Assembly: GCA_030998225.1 (NCBI GenBank)
Contig: JAPYXD010000737.1
Span: 2,356,001-2,420,000 of the forward strand
DNA length: 64,000 nucleotides
Direction of reading: 5' to 3'
DNA from: Diplolepis rosae
Lineage: Eukaryota > Arthropoda > Insecta > Hymenoptera > Diplolepididae
In this document: positions 34,848 to 44,580 of the stretch, in pieces
How positions within the stretch are numbered: the first letter of the stretch is position 1
Layout of the letters: the number at the start of each line of letters is the position of its first letter
Notes under the pieces: model-generated
What the model saw: only the letters and a program-made list of their open reading frames with translations
Databases searched by the model: none
What the model was told of the DNA's origin: nothing
Program-made: the position numbers and the translations under genes

Positions 34848-34952
34848 TAGATCATCAGGTTACATGATTCATTACAGATTTTTTTTCAATCACATTGAAA
34901 TATTTATTTCTTTTTTTACAGATATTTAAGTTTAATTTTTAAGTTTTTTTAA

Positions 34953-35038
34953 GTAGAGTTCCGTTATCACATACAGTGATACACTCTTCTAATGATCGAC
35001 ATAATCGACTGAAATGATTTATAAAAATCAGAAAATAG
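34953..35038. repeat. Fragment of the 165-bp repeat family
   Basis: About 86 bp nearly identical to 11715-11802 (AGTAGAGTTCCGTTATCAC, then GATACACTCTTCTAATGATC). Confidence 0.75.
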
Positions 35039-35076
35039 TTCCCGGTTTATCCGTAGCCAAGATTGGCGTTAACAAG

Positions 35077-35195
35077 TTTCTGTGAGAAAAGTTGTGGAAC
35101 CTCCGTAGCTCAGATGACAGAGCATTCGACCGGCAATCGAAAGGACCTGGGCTCGATACCCAGCGGAGTGGAAGCGTTCCTTTTTTCACAGAAAA
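35077..35195 (+). repeat. tRNA-like repeat with flanking inverted stems
   Basis: CTCCGTAGCTCAGATGACAG, then an anticodon arm TTCGA/TCGAA with loop CCGGCAA, then the T-arm CTGGG/CCCAG and CGGAG. GGAAC (35096-35100) pairs with GTTCC (35176-35180), and TTTCTGTGAGAAAA (35077) with TTTTTTCACAGAAA (35181). The loop again has C at position 33. It is not a functional tRNA by the usual rules; it has the same architecture as the array at 0.9-2.3 kb. Confidence 0.65.
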
Positions 35196-35841
35196 ATTTC
35201 TTCAACTAGATTAAAAGTAAAATATGAATGATGAAAAGAAATTATTCGATTCACATAGGCTTTTAGTTTTCACGCAAACACTACAAGAATCAACAATCTA
35301 ACTAATGTTACCATTTCTTCCATGAAATTTCATAGGACGACTGGACTATACGGTTAGTTTCAGCTTTGCGGCACTCAAAGTGTTAATGCCATCGGCGCTC
35401 TACGTTTCACTTTACCGTTTACTTCACTACATAGTGAAGTATGTAATGCTAAATGAGGATAATGTTCATTATACAAAATTCTGTATAAAAAGTCAAGACT
35501 TCCTTAAGGACATGTGATTTTGTTTTCAAATTTTGGGCAATGGTAGAAGTGTTAAAACGAACGTAAATAGACAACTTTTGGTTTGAAAAATAGAGAAAAG
35601 TTCAATTTTAACAAAATCTATTGGAAACATTATTTTAATTATAAAAGCTGAAAGTTATCTATCTACGTCCATTTTTATGTTCTCTTATGTCTTTTTAATT
35701 TCGAAAACAAGATTTGATGTATATTAGACGTAAACATGTAGCAACCGGACCAAGTTGTTCACATGAACTTCCTACTTTTCTCAACTAAGGTCAAAATACC
35801 GATTTTAAATTTAATGTAAATTTTAATGTACTGCATTATTG

Positions 35842-36640
35842 CGATATAAGAGTTTTAAATTGTCTGCAAGGACACCTGTCGGCAACGTATCCCATTTGAT
35901 ACGCAACTAATGATCCTCCTATAATGTAGGCAGTGGCAAAAATTTCGAACTCAACCACCTAATTTGAAATCATTACAGCCGTAAAGCAGTGCCGTTAAGC
36001 GACATAGAGGCCTTCCTGTGGAGAAGGAAATGTCGGACGCAGGATGACCGTTTCAATCGACAAAAATAATTCCCGGTCATTTCCCGGTCATTAAAAAAAT
36101 AGTTTCCAATGAATAACAATTTAATACAATGAGTTTTTAAAGTTTTAAAATATTTTTTATTTAATATTCTGAAATTAAATTTCACCTGGAATACCAAAAT
36201 CATGAAATCATACGAAATGGACAATTGTTAAAGTCGCTGTCACAGTCAACAAGGAAAAAATCTTCTGCTCCAATGGGCGCTGTCTAAGGGTACTTACACA
36301 CTCCTGCACTCAAGTTGCTTACTCGCTTTACACAAATAAGGCGGGAATTTCGAAATGCATAATATAATATATAAGTAAATCACTTTATGTAGCACATTTA
36401 AAACAAATTAAAATCGTTTTTTATTAAATATTTTTAAAAATTCCCGCTCATTTCCCGGTTTGTCCAGGTCACAGAAAATTCCCGGTCAATGCCCGGCTTC
36501 CCTGTCCAGCGGCCACCCTGCGGACGCCTGTGTAGATCAGTTGGTAAGAGCAGTCGACCGGCAATCGATAGACCCGGGCTCAAATCCAGGCACAGTCGAA
36601 TACGTCTCTTTTTCCACAAAAAGATTTCAAATTCTTTAAA
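35842..36640 (+). repeat. Full copy of the tRNA-like repeat, split by a MITE
   Basis: 35842-36040 matches the body of the 0.9-2.3 kb unit in reverse orientation (GCGATATAAGAG, GACACCTGTCGGCAACGTAT, GATCCTCCTATAATGTAGGC). 36521-36640 carries the tRNA-like core (GTGTAGATCAGTTGGTAAGA, CCGGCAA loop, GGGCTCAAATCC). Between them sits a 480-bp insertion. Confidence 0.8.
36041..36520. mobile_element. hAT-like MITE inserted in the tRNA-like repeat
   Basis: The right end GGCCACCCTG and left end CAGGATGACC (including the preceding C) are inverted. The target CGGACGC is present on both sides (36034-36040 and 36521-36527). Both termini are rich in TTCCCGGTCA repeats, a pattern I know from widespread arthropod hAT-type repeats with CAGGGTGGCC ends. 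No protein. Confidence 0.7.
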
Positions 36641-37379
36641 TTTGAATAGCAAAAATATTTATTATCAAAAATTATTAAATGATAATGAATAATGATTGCT
36701 AATAATGATCAGTAATAAATAATCAATTAATGGTGATCAATAATAATACATCAATTATATTTAGGTAACTGAATTATATTAGTGTTCTGTAAACACCCAA
36801 AAACATTAATAAAATATTATATTATTGTGCAAAAATCATGTAATGAAAAATACCATATATTTAAATTTTGAGGTTAGGTTTCTAAACATCCAACATGTAT
36901 TTCACAGAGAGCAGTTACACTAACCACGCATGATATTATGTAGTAATGTAAAAAATTAGCTTGAGGGTGTTTTACGGGTTCCCCGCCGTGAAGACGGTAG
37001 CGAATGGTCGCGCGGCCTCATCTCCGGCCGAGTATCCAGTTATTCATCGCACAATTGCTCGAAAGCAGAAAAAAAGGCCATAATGAAACTTTGCTATTTT
37101 ATAGGAAAAAATCTCAGCTTTTTAACTAGATGATTAAAAATAAAATAAAATGGGTTCAAATTGGAGAAAAAGTCAAATTTATTTTAGATTTTCGATAATG
37201 GAGGTCAAATTTTGATTTTTTTCAAAAATGGTTACAACCAGTTGAGAGATTACGAAAAAGACTGAAGAAAACATATAAAGTAAAATTTTGCTTTATGCAA
37301 AAAGAAATAAGTTATATTCATTTGAAGAGGTTTCTCATCAAAAGTCTGAAAATTGCACACCCCTATTTCAGCAAATATC
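36641..37379. other. No gene seen; spacer
   Basis: AT-rich with one GC-rich patch at 36975-37035 (CCCCGCCGTGAAGACGG). I cannot assign it to a gene or element. Confidence 0.4.
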
Positions 37380-38233
37380 ACAGGTCTGCAAATAATGGGT
37401 TTGTATTTGTTGTTGAAAAGCTATGGGTCGTTTCCGGAGTCATTTTTGACGTAGAATCCGAATCCGGAATCAGAATCAGCCTATCACGTCAGGATTTTGA
37501 GATATTTGAGGTTATGTGCTCGAAAAATGGGGTTTTTCGCTATTTTTGAGGTTATGTACAGGGCGCAAGAAATTTTTTTGGTTTTTTCTCGAATGTCATC
37601 ATTTAGCACTACTCTTTCCCTTCAAAATGAGCTATTGAACAGTCACGAGCGATTTTTTTCACAAAGATACGGCCATATCAAGTTTTGACATTTATCCGAA
37701 CAACCTTATGAGCATTCATATTGACTCTTTGGTGCATACCATTATGCATTCGAAAATTTATCTTGAAAATTTGTGCTTGCGGGTTTTGATGGTCTGTGAA
37801 TAAGAATTTACAGTCAGAAAATTGACATTTCCATTTCTAAGATGGCGAATTCAAAATGGCGGATCGAAATTTACGAAAGTAAACGATTTCGCTCTCTAAT
37901 GTCAATTTTCTGACTGTAAATTCTTATTCACAGACCATCAAAACCCGCAAGCACAAATTTTCAAGATAAATTTTCGAATGCAGAATGGTATGCACCAAAG
38001 AGTCAATGTGAATGCTCATAAGGTTGTTCGGATAAATGTCAAAACTTGATATGGCCGTATCTTTGTGAAAAAAATCGCTCGTGACTGTTCAATAGCTCAT
38101 TTTGAAGAGAAAGAGTAGTACTAAATGATGACATTTGAGAAAAAACCAAAAAAATTTCTTGCGCCCTGTACATAACCTCAAAAGTAGCGAAAAACCCAAT
38201 TTCAACAACAAAACCTGTCAGACCTGTGTATTC
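37380..38233. mobile_element. Foldback element with 0.3-0.45 kb arms
   Basis: The left arm 37380-37836 and right arm 37899-38233 are inverted copies (TTTTTCGCTATTTTTGAGGT against its complement; TTTGACATTTATCCGAACAA against its complement) around a 62-bp centre. The left arm has about 120 bp (roughly 37416-37530) absent from the right. No coding signal; frames across it are shadows of the palindrome. Confidence 0.75.
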
Positions 38234-38339
38234 GTCAAAACGAAAAAATTTTTTTTTGTAGCAAGTACCATCAAATAGGACTGCAATCAGCCAAACTTTA
38301 AGCCCGATCAGACGGCTTCGTTTTTTGGGGTGGTTTCAC

Positions 38340-38800
38340 TTGATAAATTATGCCCCATATATATATATAAACCACAGAATTACTTCTGGCGGTTTCTTTT
38401 TCGTTGATCGACCCAGGTCCAGTAATCGGTAGTCCAGTCTACAAGTCATGCTGCCGGTATCATAATCGGATCCTTTAGTAATCGCAATTTCATCGGTTTC
38501 TTTATACATATGTAAGGACTACCTCGGTACTTGATAAATCTAGCCCATGGTCCCTAAGCGGAGCAAGTCCGATGATTGTAGGCCATGAACTTCCGTTATA
38601 ATACGTATATATTGTGGTATTAAATCGTGTTTAGCAAGCAAGTTATTGTCTGATATGCTTCACGTACTATTTGATTACTACCACTTAACTCCAGCCAAAA
38701 TTATGTCGTCATTCAGCTACGAGGAAGGAGAAATAAACAACAAAAACCCTTTCTCTTGCCTTTTCGAACTGAGGAGTAGCGTAAGTTTCATACATTAATA
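38340..38800 (+). repeat. LTR-like segment with TATA box, copy 2
   Basis: ATATATATATATAAACCACA near 38358 is followed by GAATTACTTCTGGCGGTT, as in the copy at 12533. Later blocks match too (ACCTCGGTACTTGATAAAT, GGTCCCTAAGCGGAGCAAG, TCTGATATGCTTC). A TATA box at a fixed distance from a shared start region suggests a retrotransposon promoter. Confidence 0.5.
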
Positions 38801-39370
38801 TATTATTTATCTATCACTGAAACAATGAATTTCAAGACAAATTTCACTGACAGGTATTGCTTAGAGTTAAATAATGTTACCGGTGCAATGGGCCCGGCCA
38901 TGGGAAAAGTGGGAACCATTTTTAATAATTCTACCAGAGATGAGGTGGGAGATTGCCAGTTCTTATGAAAAAGAATATGCTAAACATCAAAAATTTCAAA
39001 CTTAACTAATTAAATTGAAATTATTTTTAATAAAACAGTCCATGCATGTCTAACATTTATTATTCAATATAAGCTAATTTAAAATATTTTAAATTTTGAA
39101 CAAAAATATCTTAATTTTTTACCTATATGATTAAACGAATGATTGAATGTAATAAAATAATGTTAAATGTTGATATCTTTTTATTAAATTGAAGAAAATC
39201 AAATCTTTTTCTTAGAAACAATGTGTCTCACAAAGAGGCCCCTCTCATAAATATCAAAAGAATTTAGGAAAATATTTGAAACTAAGAAATTTAGGACAAT
39301 ATAAATTAATGACAAAATTTGTAAATTATATAAATGAAATGGCTTTTCATTCCAAATAGATCTAAATCCT
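38801..39370. other. No clear gene; upstream part of a Penelope-like element may lie here
   Basis: AT-rich. A short match to the tRNA-like repeat body (TTCAAACTTAACTAATTAAA near 38995) is present. From about 39200 the plus strand probably belongs to the decayed 5' part of the Penelope-like element, but no motif is readable before 39368. Confidence 0.4.
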
Positions 39371-39857
39371 ATTTCACCAATGTTAGCAGATTTAATCTTA
39401 CAAGATTTAGAGGAAGTCATTCCTCAATTAAATCAATTAAATTAAAATTTAAAACAATTTAAAACAATTAAATTTAAATTAAATTCATTCATATTACAGT
39501 CATGTTGATGATACATTTTTAATAATTCCAAATAATAAGATTAAAGATACTTTAGAAAATATCAATTCCTATCATTCACGGTTAAAATTTACATATGAAT
39601 TAGAAATTGATAATACACTCCCTTTTTTAAATCTCTTGATAATAAAAAATCAAGATGGTACTCTTGTAACAAATTAGTTTAGAAAAAACACGTATTCTGG
39701 AAGATACTTAAACTTTCAAGCTAATTATCCTTTTCAACAAAAAATTGCGATCATAAAAAATTTAGTAGATACGGCAATATTACTGTCACATGAAAAATTT
39801 CATGAAAAAAATTTGGAAATAATTAAGAATTTACTGGTGCTTAATAATTATCCAATA

Positions 39858-40949
39858 CCTCCCCTTGGACTGTTACCTTGACGAAGTCCTTCTCTTGGCT
39901 AAGCCAAAAAAGGACGGGTGGGAGGCTTAGCAGACGGCACTTGGGCGGCGTGTCCGGGCTTGGCGCGCGGCGCTGGCGGCGGTTCGTGTGTGGGGGTGTT
40001 TGTGCGCGTGGCGTGGTGTGTCTGCGGTTCGCAGTGGTTCTGTGTGTTTTCTCTGGTTAGGGGCCTGCAGCCTGTAGGTTCTGGGAGCCTTCGGCCGGGG
40101 GGCCGCTGCGGGCGGCGGGCGCGCTGCTCTTCGCGCGTGGGTGTTCTCGCGTGCGTGCTGCTGTTGGCGTTGTGTGCGTGGCGTTCGCGTGTCGGGTCTG
40201 GGTGCGCTGCCCTTCGGCCATGGAGATTGCAGTGTGCCGATGAATCTGTGAGCAAATGCAGGGGGCTCTATAGACGGGAAACTTCCCATTGTGTGAAGGG
40301 TGCCCTATAAACGGGTCTATCCCAGGCTGAAAGCAAGGAACGCTATAGACGCGTCTATCCCCATGCATGAAGAGGGATGTATTCCCCAGGCAGCGGCGCT
40401 GTGTATGAGAGTGCGAGTGCCTGTGAAGAATGAGTGGAATGAATAAATGTCAGCGCCGCATGACTGAGATATGTTTCCTTTAAATGTGAGAGAGGACTCT
40501 ATAAACGGACTCTCTCTTGAATGATGCTAGGTACAAATTGGTGTGTGGAATCTCCTGGGGAACACTGCATAGCCTCCGCAGTCTGTGACCAAGGACAGTT
40601 CGAACGATCGTTTCCGTATGGCGTCCCACTGGGAGTGCTTAGTCGAAGAGTGGTGTCTTCCCCGGCCCACGAGGAGGCGACGTTGCTGTGAGCCTAGCTC
40701 CGCCGAGGTGGTGTGCCATGCGGGATCAGAAACCAGCCCCTTCGGGACCTTGATCAGGTAGTGCGTATTGAACACAGGTGTCGGGGCCTGTGTTGCCTCA
40801 ATCGAGTCCGGTCTGTCCGTGTATTCCGGGACCAGCTAAGCGGAGGTTGGGCCTCAAGGAACTGGGGTAGGACTTCGGTCCAAGGGTACACCCGTTCCCA
40901 ACTATTCCCACCCGCTCCTCTACGCACGATGCGCTGGTAAAAAATATTT
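39858..40949 (+). other. LINE 5' leader
   Basis: GC-rich noncoding leader. Several long open frames on both strands here (about 39880-40310) are composition effects. Repeated CTATAGACGGG/TATAAACGG motifs at 40267-40515 may be short tandem promoter-like repeats. Confidence 0.5.
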
Positions 40950-41985
40950 ATGGAAAAAAAATTTAAAAGTGTGGGGGAAGAGGATTTGGGTGCTCCTGGA
41001 GCTGAGGGATGGAAGGACGTCCTCCAGCTCCTGAAGGAGCAGAATGATAAGATTGAGAAGTTAGCCAGGGCCCTCAGCGTTATCCAACAGGGTATGCTGA
41101 GGAATAACCCTGGCTTTGTAAAAGATTCAGTAAATGAGGCAACTGAGGTGTTGAGCGGTATGCTCAACACCCACAAGTGCCTCCTGGAAAGCGGGGTGAA
41201 AATCCAGAAGAAAATGGAATCTGACCCCACCATGAAGAAATTGGGGATCTTTCAGAGACCACATTCGGCGTCTCTGGGAGGTACCCCAAAAAATCAGGCG
41301 AAGGGCGAAAAAATATCTGAGCCCTCCCCCCTCTGGAAAAAACTCCCAAGAGGAGGAAGGGTAGCTCTTCGCCCTCTTATGCTGAGGAGGCCACGAGCCA
41401 GCCCTCAAATAAAGAAGGGGACTGGCATGTGGTCACGAAAAAAAGAAAAAAAAGAAGAAAGAAAAAAATGAGAAAAGGGCGGAGGACCCTGCGCAGAAAG
41501 CGCAGGGGACCACCGCCACTCCTAATTCGAAGCGCTCCACGCCCGCCAGGTCGGGCAACGCCATAAAGGTGTCGGCGAAGGATGGCCAGTCCTACGCCGA
41601 CATCTTGAAGGAAATGAAGGCGAAAGTCGACCCACGGAGGGCAGGACTTGAGGTCCTGTCTGTCCGAAAGACCAGGAAGGAAGAAGTCCTTCTGGTCATC
41701 AAAAAGGGGGGAGACGTTCGGCCTTCCGCAAAGAACTCGACCGGGCGGTCGGGGAGAGGGCAGAAATTTCGGCTCTGGTCTCGACGAGGTCCCTCGAAAT
41801 TAGGGACCTCGACGAGACCGTTGAAAAAGAAGAGGTTGTGTATGCCCTGTGCTTGGCATTGGGCAGACCATCACTTGACGGGTCTTACAGGCTCTTCACC
41901 CGCTTTGGTGGGGTGAAGACTGCAGTGATCCGGCTAGGTAAAATTAATATCGGGTGGGTTGCGTGCAGCATACGCGAGCATGCAG
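40950..41985 (+). pseudogene. LINE ORF1 (gag-like), frameshifted
   Basis: ATG at 40950 opens a charged coiled-coil-like region (LLKEQNDKIEKLARAL). After frameshifts near 41355 and 41718 the reading continues with SYADILKEMKAKVDP, the family domain of R1-clade ORF1, and then VYALCLALGRP and FGGVKTAVIRLGKINIGWV. The usual C-terminal zinc knuckles are missing because the sequence passes directly into RT at about 41985. The protein would package the element RNA. Confidence 0.7.
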
Positions 41986-43640
41986 ATTGGAAGAAGCAGA
42001 GGTTGGTCCTGCTGAGGAAGGGCAACAAACCTCTAGGGGTTGCCTCGTCGTATAGACCAATATGCTTATTGGATACGATGGGGAAGCTTCTGGAGGAGTT
42101 GATTCTACAACGGCTTCAGGCTCTCTTGGTCGGGGAGAATGGTCTCTCGGAAAACCAGTTCGGATTCAGGAAAGGCAGGTCCACTGTGGACGCCATCCAA
42201 GCTGTGGTTAACATCGTCACAAATGCAAGAAAAGGAACTACTGTTAAGCGTAAGGGATGCTGTGCGTTGATTAGCATTCACATACGCAATGCGTTCAATA
42301 CCGCGAGATGGGACATCTGCATCGAGGCGATGATGCGGAAAAAGGTTCCAGACTACCTGTTGCGAATGATAGATGACTATCTGAGCGACAGGTGGGTGAT
42401 ATACGAGGGCGAAAAATGGTCTCTTAAAGAAGAGATGACATGTGGCGCTCCTCAAGGGTCGCGAGTGGGTCCACTCGTTTGGAACGTCATGTACGATGAC
42501 TTCCTGCGCATGGACCTACCTGCTGAAACGAGCATCGTCGGCTTCGCGATGACGCACTTGTCGTGTGCACCGCTGACGACGCCGGAATCCTAGAGCTGAG
42601 GATCAATAAAAGTCTGTGGCGAGCAAAGCGCTGGTTGGATAGCAGAGGCCTTAAAATGGCCCCTGAGAAAACCGAGGCTTTGCTCGTTACGGACAGGAGA
42701 TCCTTCCAATATCCGAGGATCGTTCTCGGAGAGCATGAAGTCGAGTGGAAAACAAGCATTAAGTACCTGGGGGTGCAGCTGGATCGTAGGCTTAGCTTTG
42801 GCGAACACCTAAAGATCGCAGCTGCCAAAGCCATACAATGTGGAGCGAACTTGGCCCGACTTATTCCAAACATTGGTGGACCCAGGGAAGCGAAAAGAAG
42901 ATTGGTGGCGATTGTGGTCCATTCGAAGCTGCTTTATGCAGCTCCGGTCTGAGCCAATGCCTTGCAAAACCATGCTATCCAGAAGAAGCTGTTCTCGGCG
43001 CAGAGACTTGTCGCGCTGAGAATAGTTTCAGCACGTAGAACTATCTCGGCGAGCGCTGTGTTGGTCCTGGCGAGCGTCCCGCCAATAGATTTATTGGCGG
43101 AGGAAAGGCAGGAGACCTTACAGCTCCGCAAGGAGCTTACCTGCGCCAACCTGCAGGAAATCGCTCGAGCAAAGGAGGCCATCCGCAAGGGTGGAAGGCG
43201 CAGACTCGTCGAGAAGTGACAAATGAGATGACATGGTGAGCAGACAGGGAGATGGACCTACCGCCTGATCTCGGAGCTCGCCACCTGGCTGAATAGAAAG
43301 CACGGGGAAGTCGGCTTTTATTTGGCGCAAGCGCTCTCGGGCCATGGCTGTTTCAACGCGTACCTGAGGCGCTTTAAGAAGAGAGACGAGGAGACGTGTT
43401 GCTACTGCGATTTCCCGGTGGATAACGCAGAGCACGTACTCTTCGTCTGCGCAAAATGGGGTGTGGCTAGGGAGTTCCTCGGTCAGGCGGTGGATTCCGA
43501 GCTTACTCCTGACACGATGGACCCTCTCATGCTTCAGTCTAAACGGTTCTGGACGCTCATCGAGTCATTCGTCACACTTGTGATGAAGACGAGGGAGTTT
43601 GATGGGCGTCGAGAGCGTAACAACGGGGAGGGCCAGTAGA
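41985..43640 (+). pseudogene. LINE reverse transcriptase, inactive
   Basis: RT landmarks in order: SYRPICLLDTMGKLLE, NQFGFRKGRSTVDAI, ALISIHIRNAFNTA, CGAPQGSRVGPLVWNVMYDD, GFA and (after a one-base loss at about 42548) DDALVVCTADDAG, then KYLGVQLDRR. The C terminus has HGCFNAYLRRFKK and a CCYCDFPVDNAEHVLFVC zinc motif. The first catalytic Asp (LDVRNAF in relatives) is His (IHIRNAF). The frameshift falls exactly inside the FADD box. Three TGA codons (42950, 43217, 43229) stand where relatives have Trp. No apurinic-type endonuclease precedes the RT. Confidence 0.85.
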
Positions 43641-44014
43641 AATCGCATCGGGGCCTCCACCCGCGGTTCTGCGCCCTGGTCGGACTTGGCTATCCGCGTC
43701 TGCCGGGGGAGGAATTTTCTTGTTCCCCCCTAGGTTGGCGCGGCTGGTGGGTCTGCCAATCGGGCGTGTAGCCGCGGATGGGAGTTCCGAGCGAACGGAT
43801 GACGGAAGAGTCGTACGCGACTTTAAGCCGGAACCAACCACCCGTGAAGTATAAAGCCGAAAGGCGGTTCCACGGGTGGTGTTTTGGTTCGTGAGAGGGG
43901 GTTTTTGGTTTTAACAGGTATGCCTGGACCCGTCCTAGGAGAGTCCTGTACAACGTCTTAAAAAGATTTTGCCATTTTTCCTCCTCACCAAAAAAAATAA
44001 AAACAAAAAAATAA
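43641..44014 (+). other. LINE 3' UTR and A-rich tail
   Basis: GC-rich until about 43960, then CCTCCTCACCAAAAAAAATA and an A-rich tail to the target duplication. Shows that the 3' end is intact. Confidence 0.7.
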
Positions 44015-44580
44015 AATAATTATCCAATAAATTTGATTAACAAACATATAAATAATAGAATTTTTCGAATTAAGAATAAAGATACAATGTTAGAGTTAAT
44101 TCCGAATAATAAAGAGAGAGAAATAGATTACAAACGTGTAGTTTCTATTCCTTATTTTGGAAATTTATCGCATAAAATCCAGACATTTAAATGAATATAA
44201 CTTAACCACAGTTTTTAGAAATACATCAAAATTAGATAAATACGTAAAATTTGGAAAAGACCCATTAGAAAAACTGGAAGAATGCTCTTTGTCAGATGTG
44301 AAGAACATAAAAAAATATTAATCTAAATAAAAAATACCATAATGTGGTTACGAAAAATAGAATAAAAAATAAAAGTTATACAGTATCTCAACATGATTTT
44401 GATTGGGATAATATTAAAAGTTTACATAAAGAATCAAACTATTTTAAAAGAATAATTGCAGAGATTTTTTTCATAAAAAAGGAAGGAGAAAACAGTATAA
44501 ATGTGGTTTCTGATTTGAAAGATTAGAACCCTTCTTATGATATAATTTTAGATCAACTCATATAATATAAAATAATTTTT

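Larger units (their letters stand above)
39858..44014 (+). mobile_element. R1-clade non-LTR retrotransposon (LINE), 4.2 kb
   Basis: It is flanked by a 15-bp target duplication AATAATTATCCAATA (39843-39857 and 44015-44029). Layout: GC-rich 5' leader (39858-40949), ORF1 region (40950-about 41985), fused RT (about 41985-43640), GC-rich 3' UTR (43641-43960) and an A-rich tail. It is strikingly GC-rich compared with the AT-rich surroundings. The endonuclease domain and the CCHC knuckles of ORF1 are absent, so this is an internally deleted copy that inserted into the Penelope-like element. Confidence 0.88.
39368..44526 (+). pseudogene. Penelope-like retroelement, interrupted by a LINE
   Basis: Left part: NPISPMLADLILQDLEE (39365 on), then a low-complexity AT stretch, then HVDDTFLI (39501), where working relatives have YVDD. 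Next come LPFLNLLI, an in-frame TAG (39675-39677), and SGRYLNFQANYPFQQK up to LNNYP at 39857. Right part after the LINE: NLINKHINNRI (44031), SIPYFGNLSHKI, then SQHDFDWDNIKSLHKES and the stop at 44526. This is the RT plus C-terminal region of Penelope-like elements, which end in a GIY-YIG endonuclease. The GIY and YIG boxes themselves are not visible between 44200 and 44340, so the nuclease is decayed or deleted. The copy is dead. Confidence 0.75.

Noticed and set aside
36434..36692. Proline/arginine-rich frames near 36.5 kb
   Set aside because: They cross the MITE end and the tRNA-like core and have no protein motif.
37295..37688. Plus-strand coding region with 60-84-codon frames
   Set aside because: They follow the arm of a foldback repeat and lack any domain signal.
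39878..40370. Overlapping long open frames on both strands rich in Arg, Pro and Gly
   Set aside because: They lie in the GC-rich 5' leader of the LINE, where stop codons are rare by composition; no family motif.
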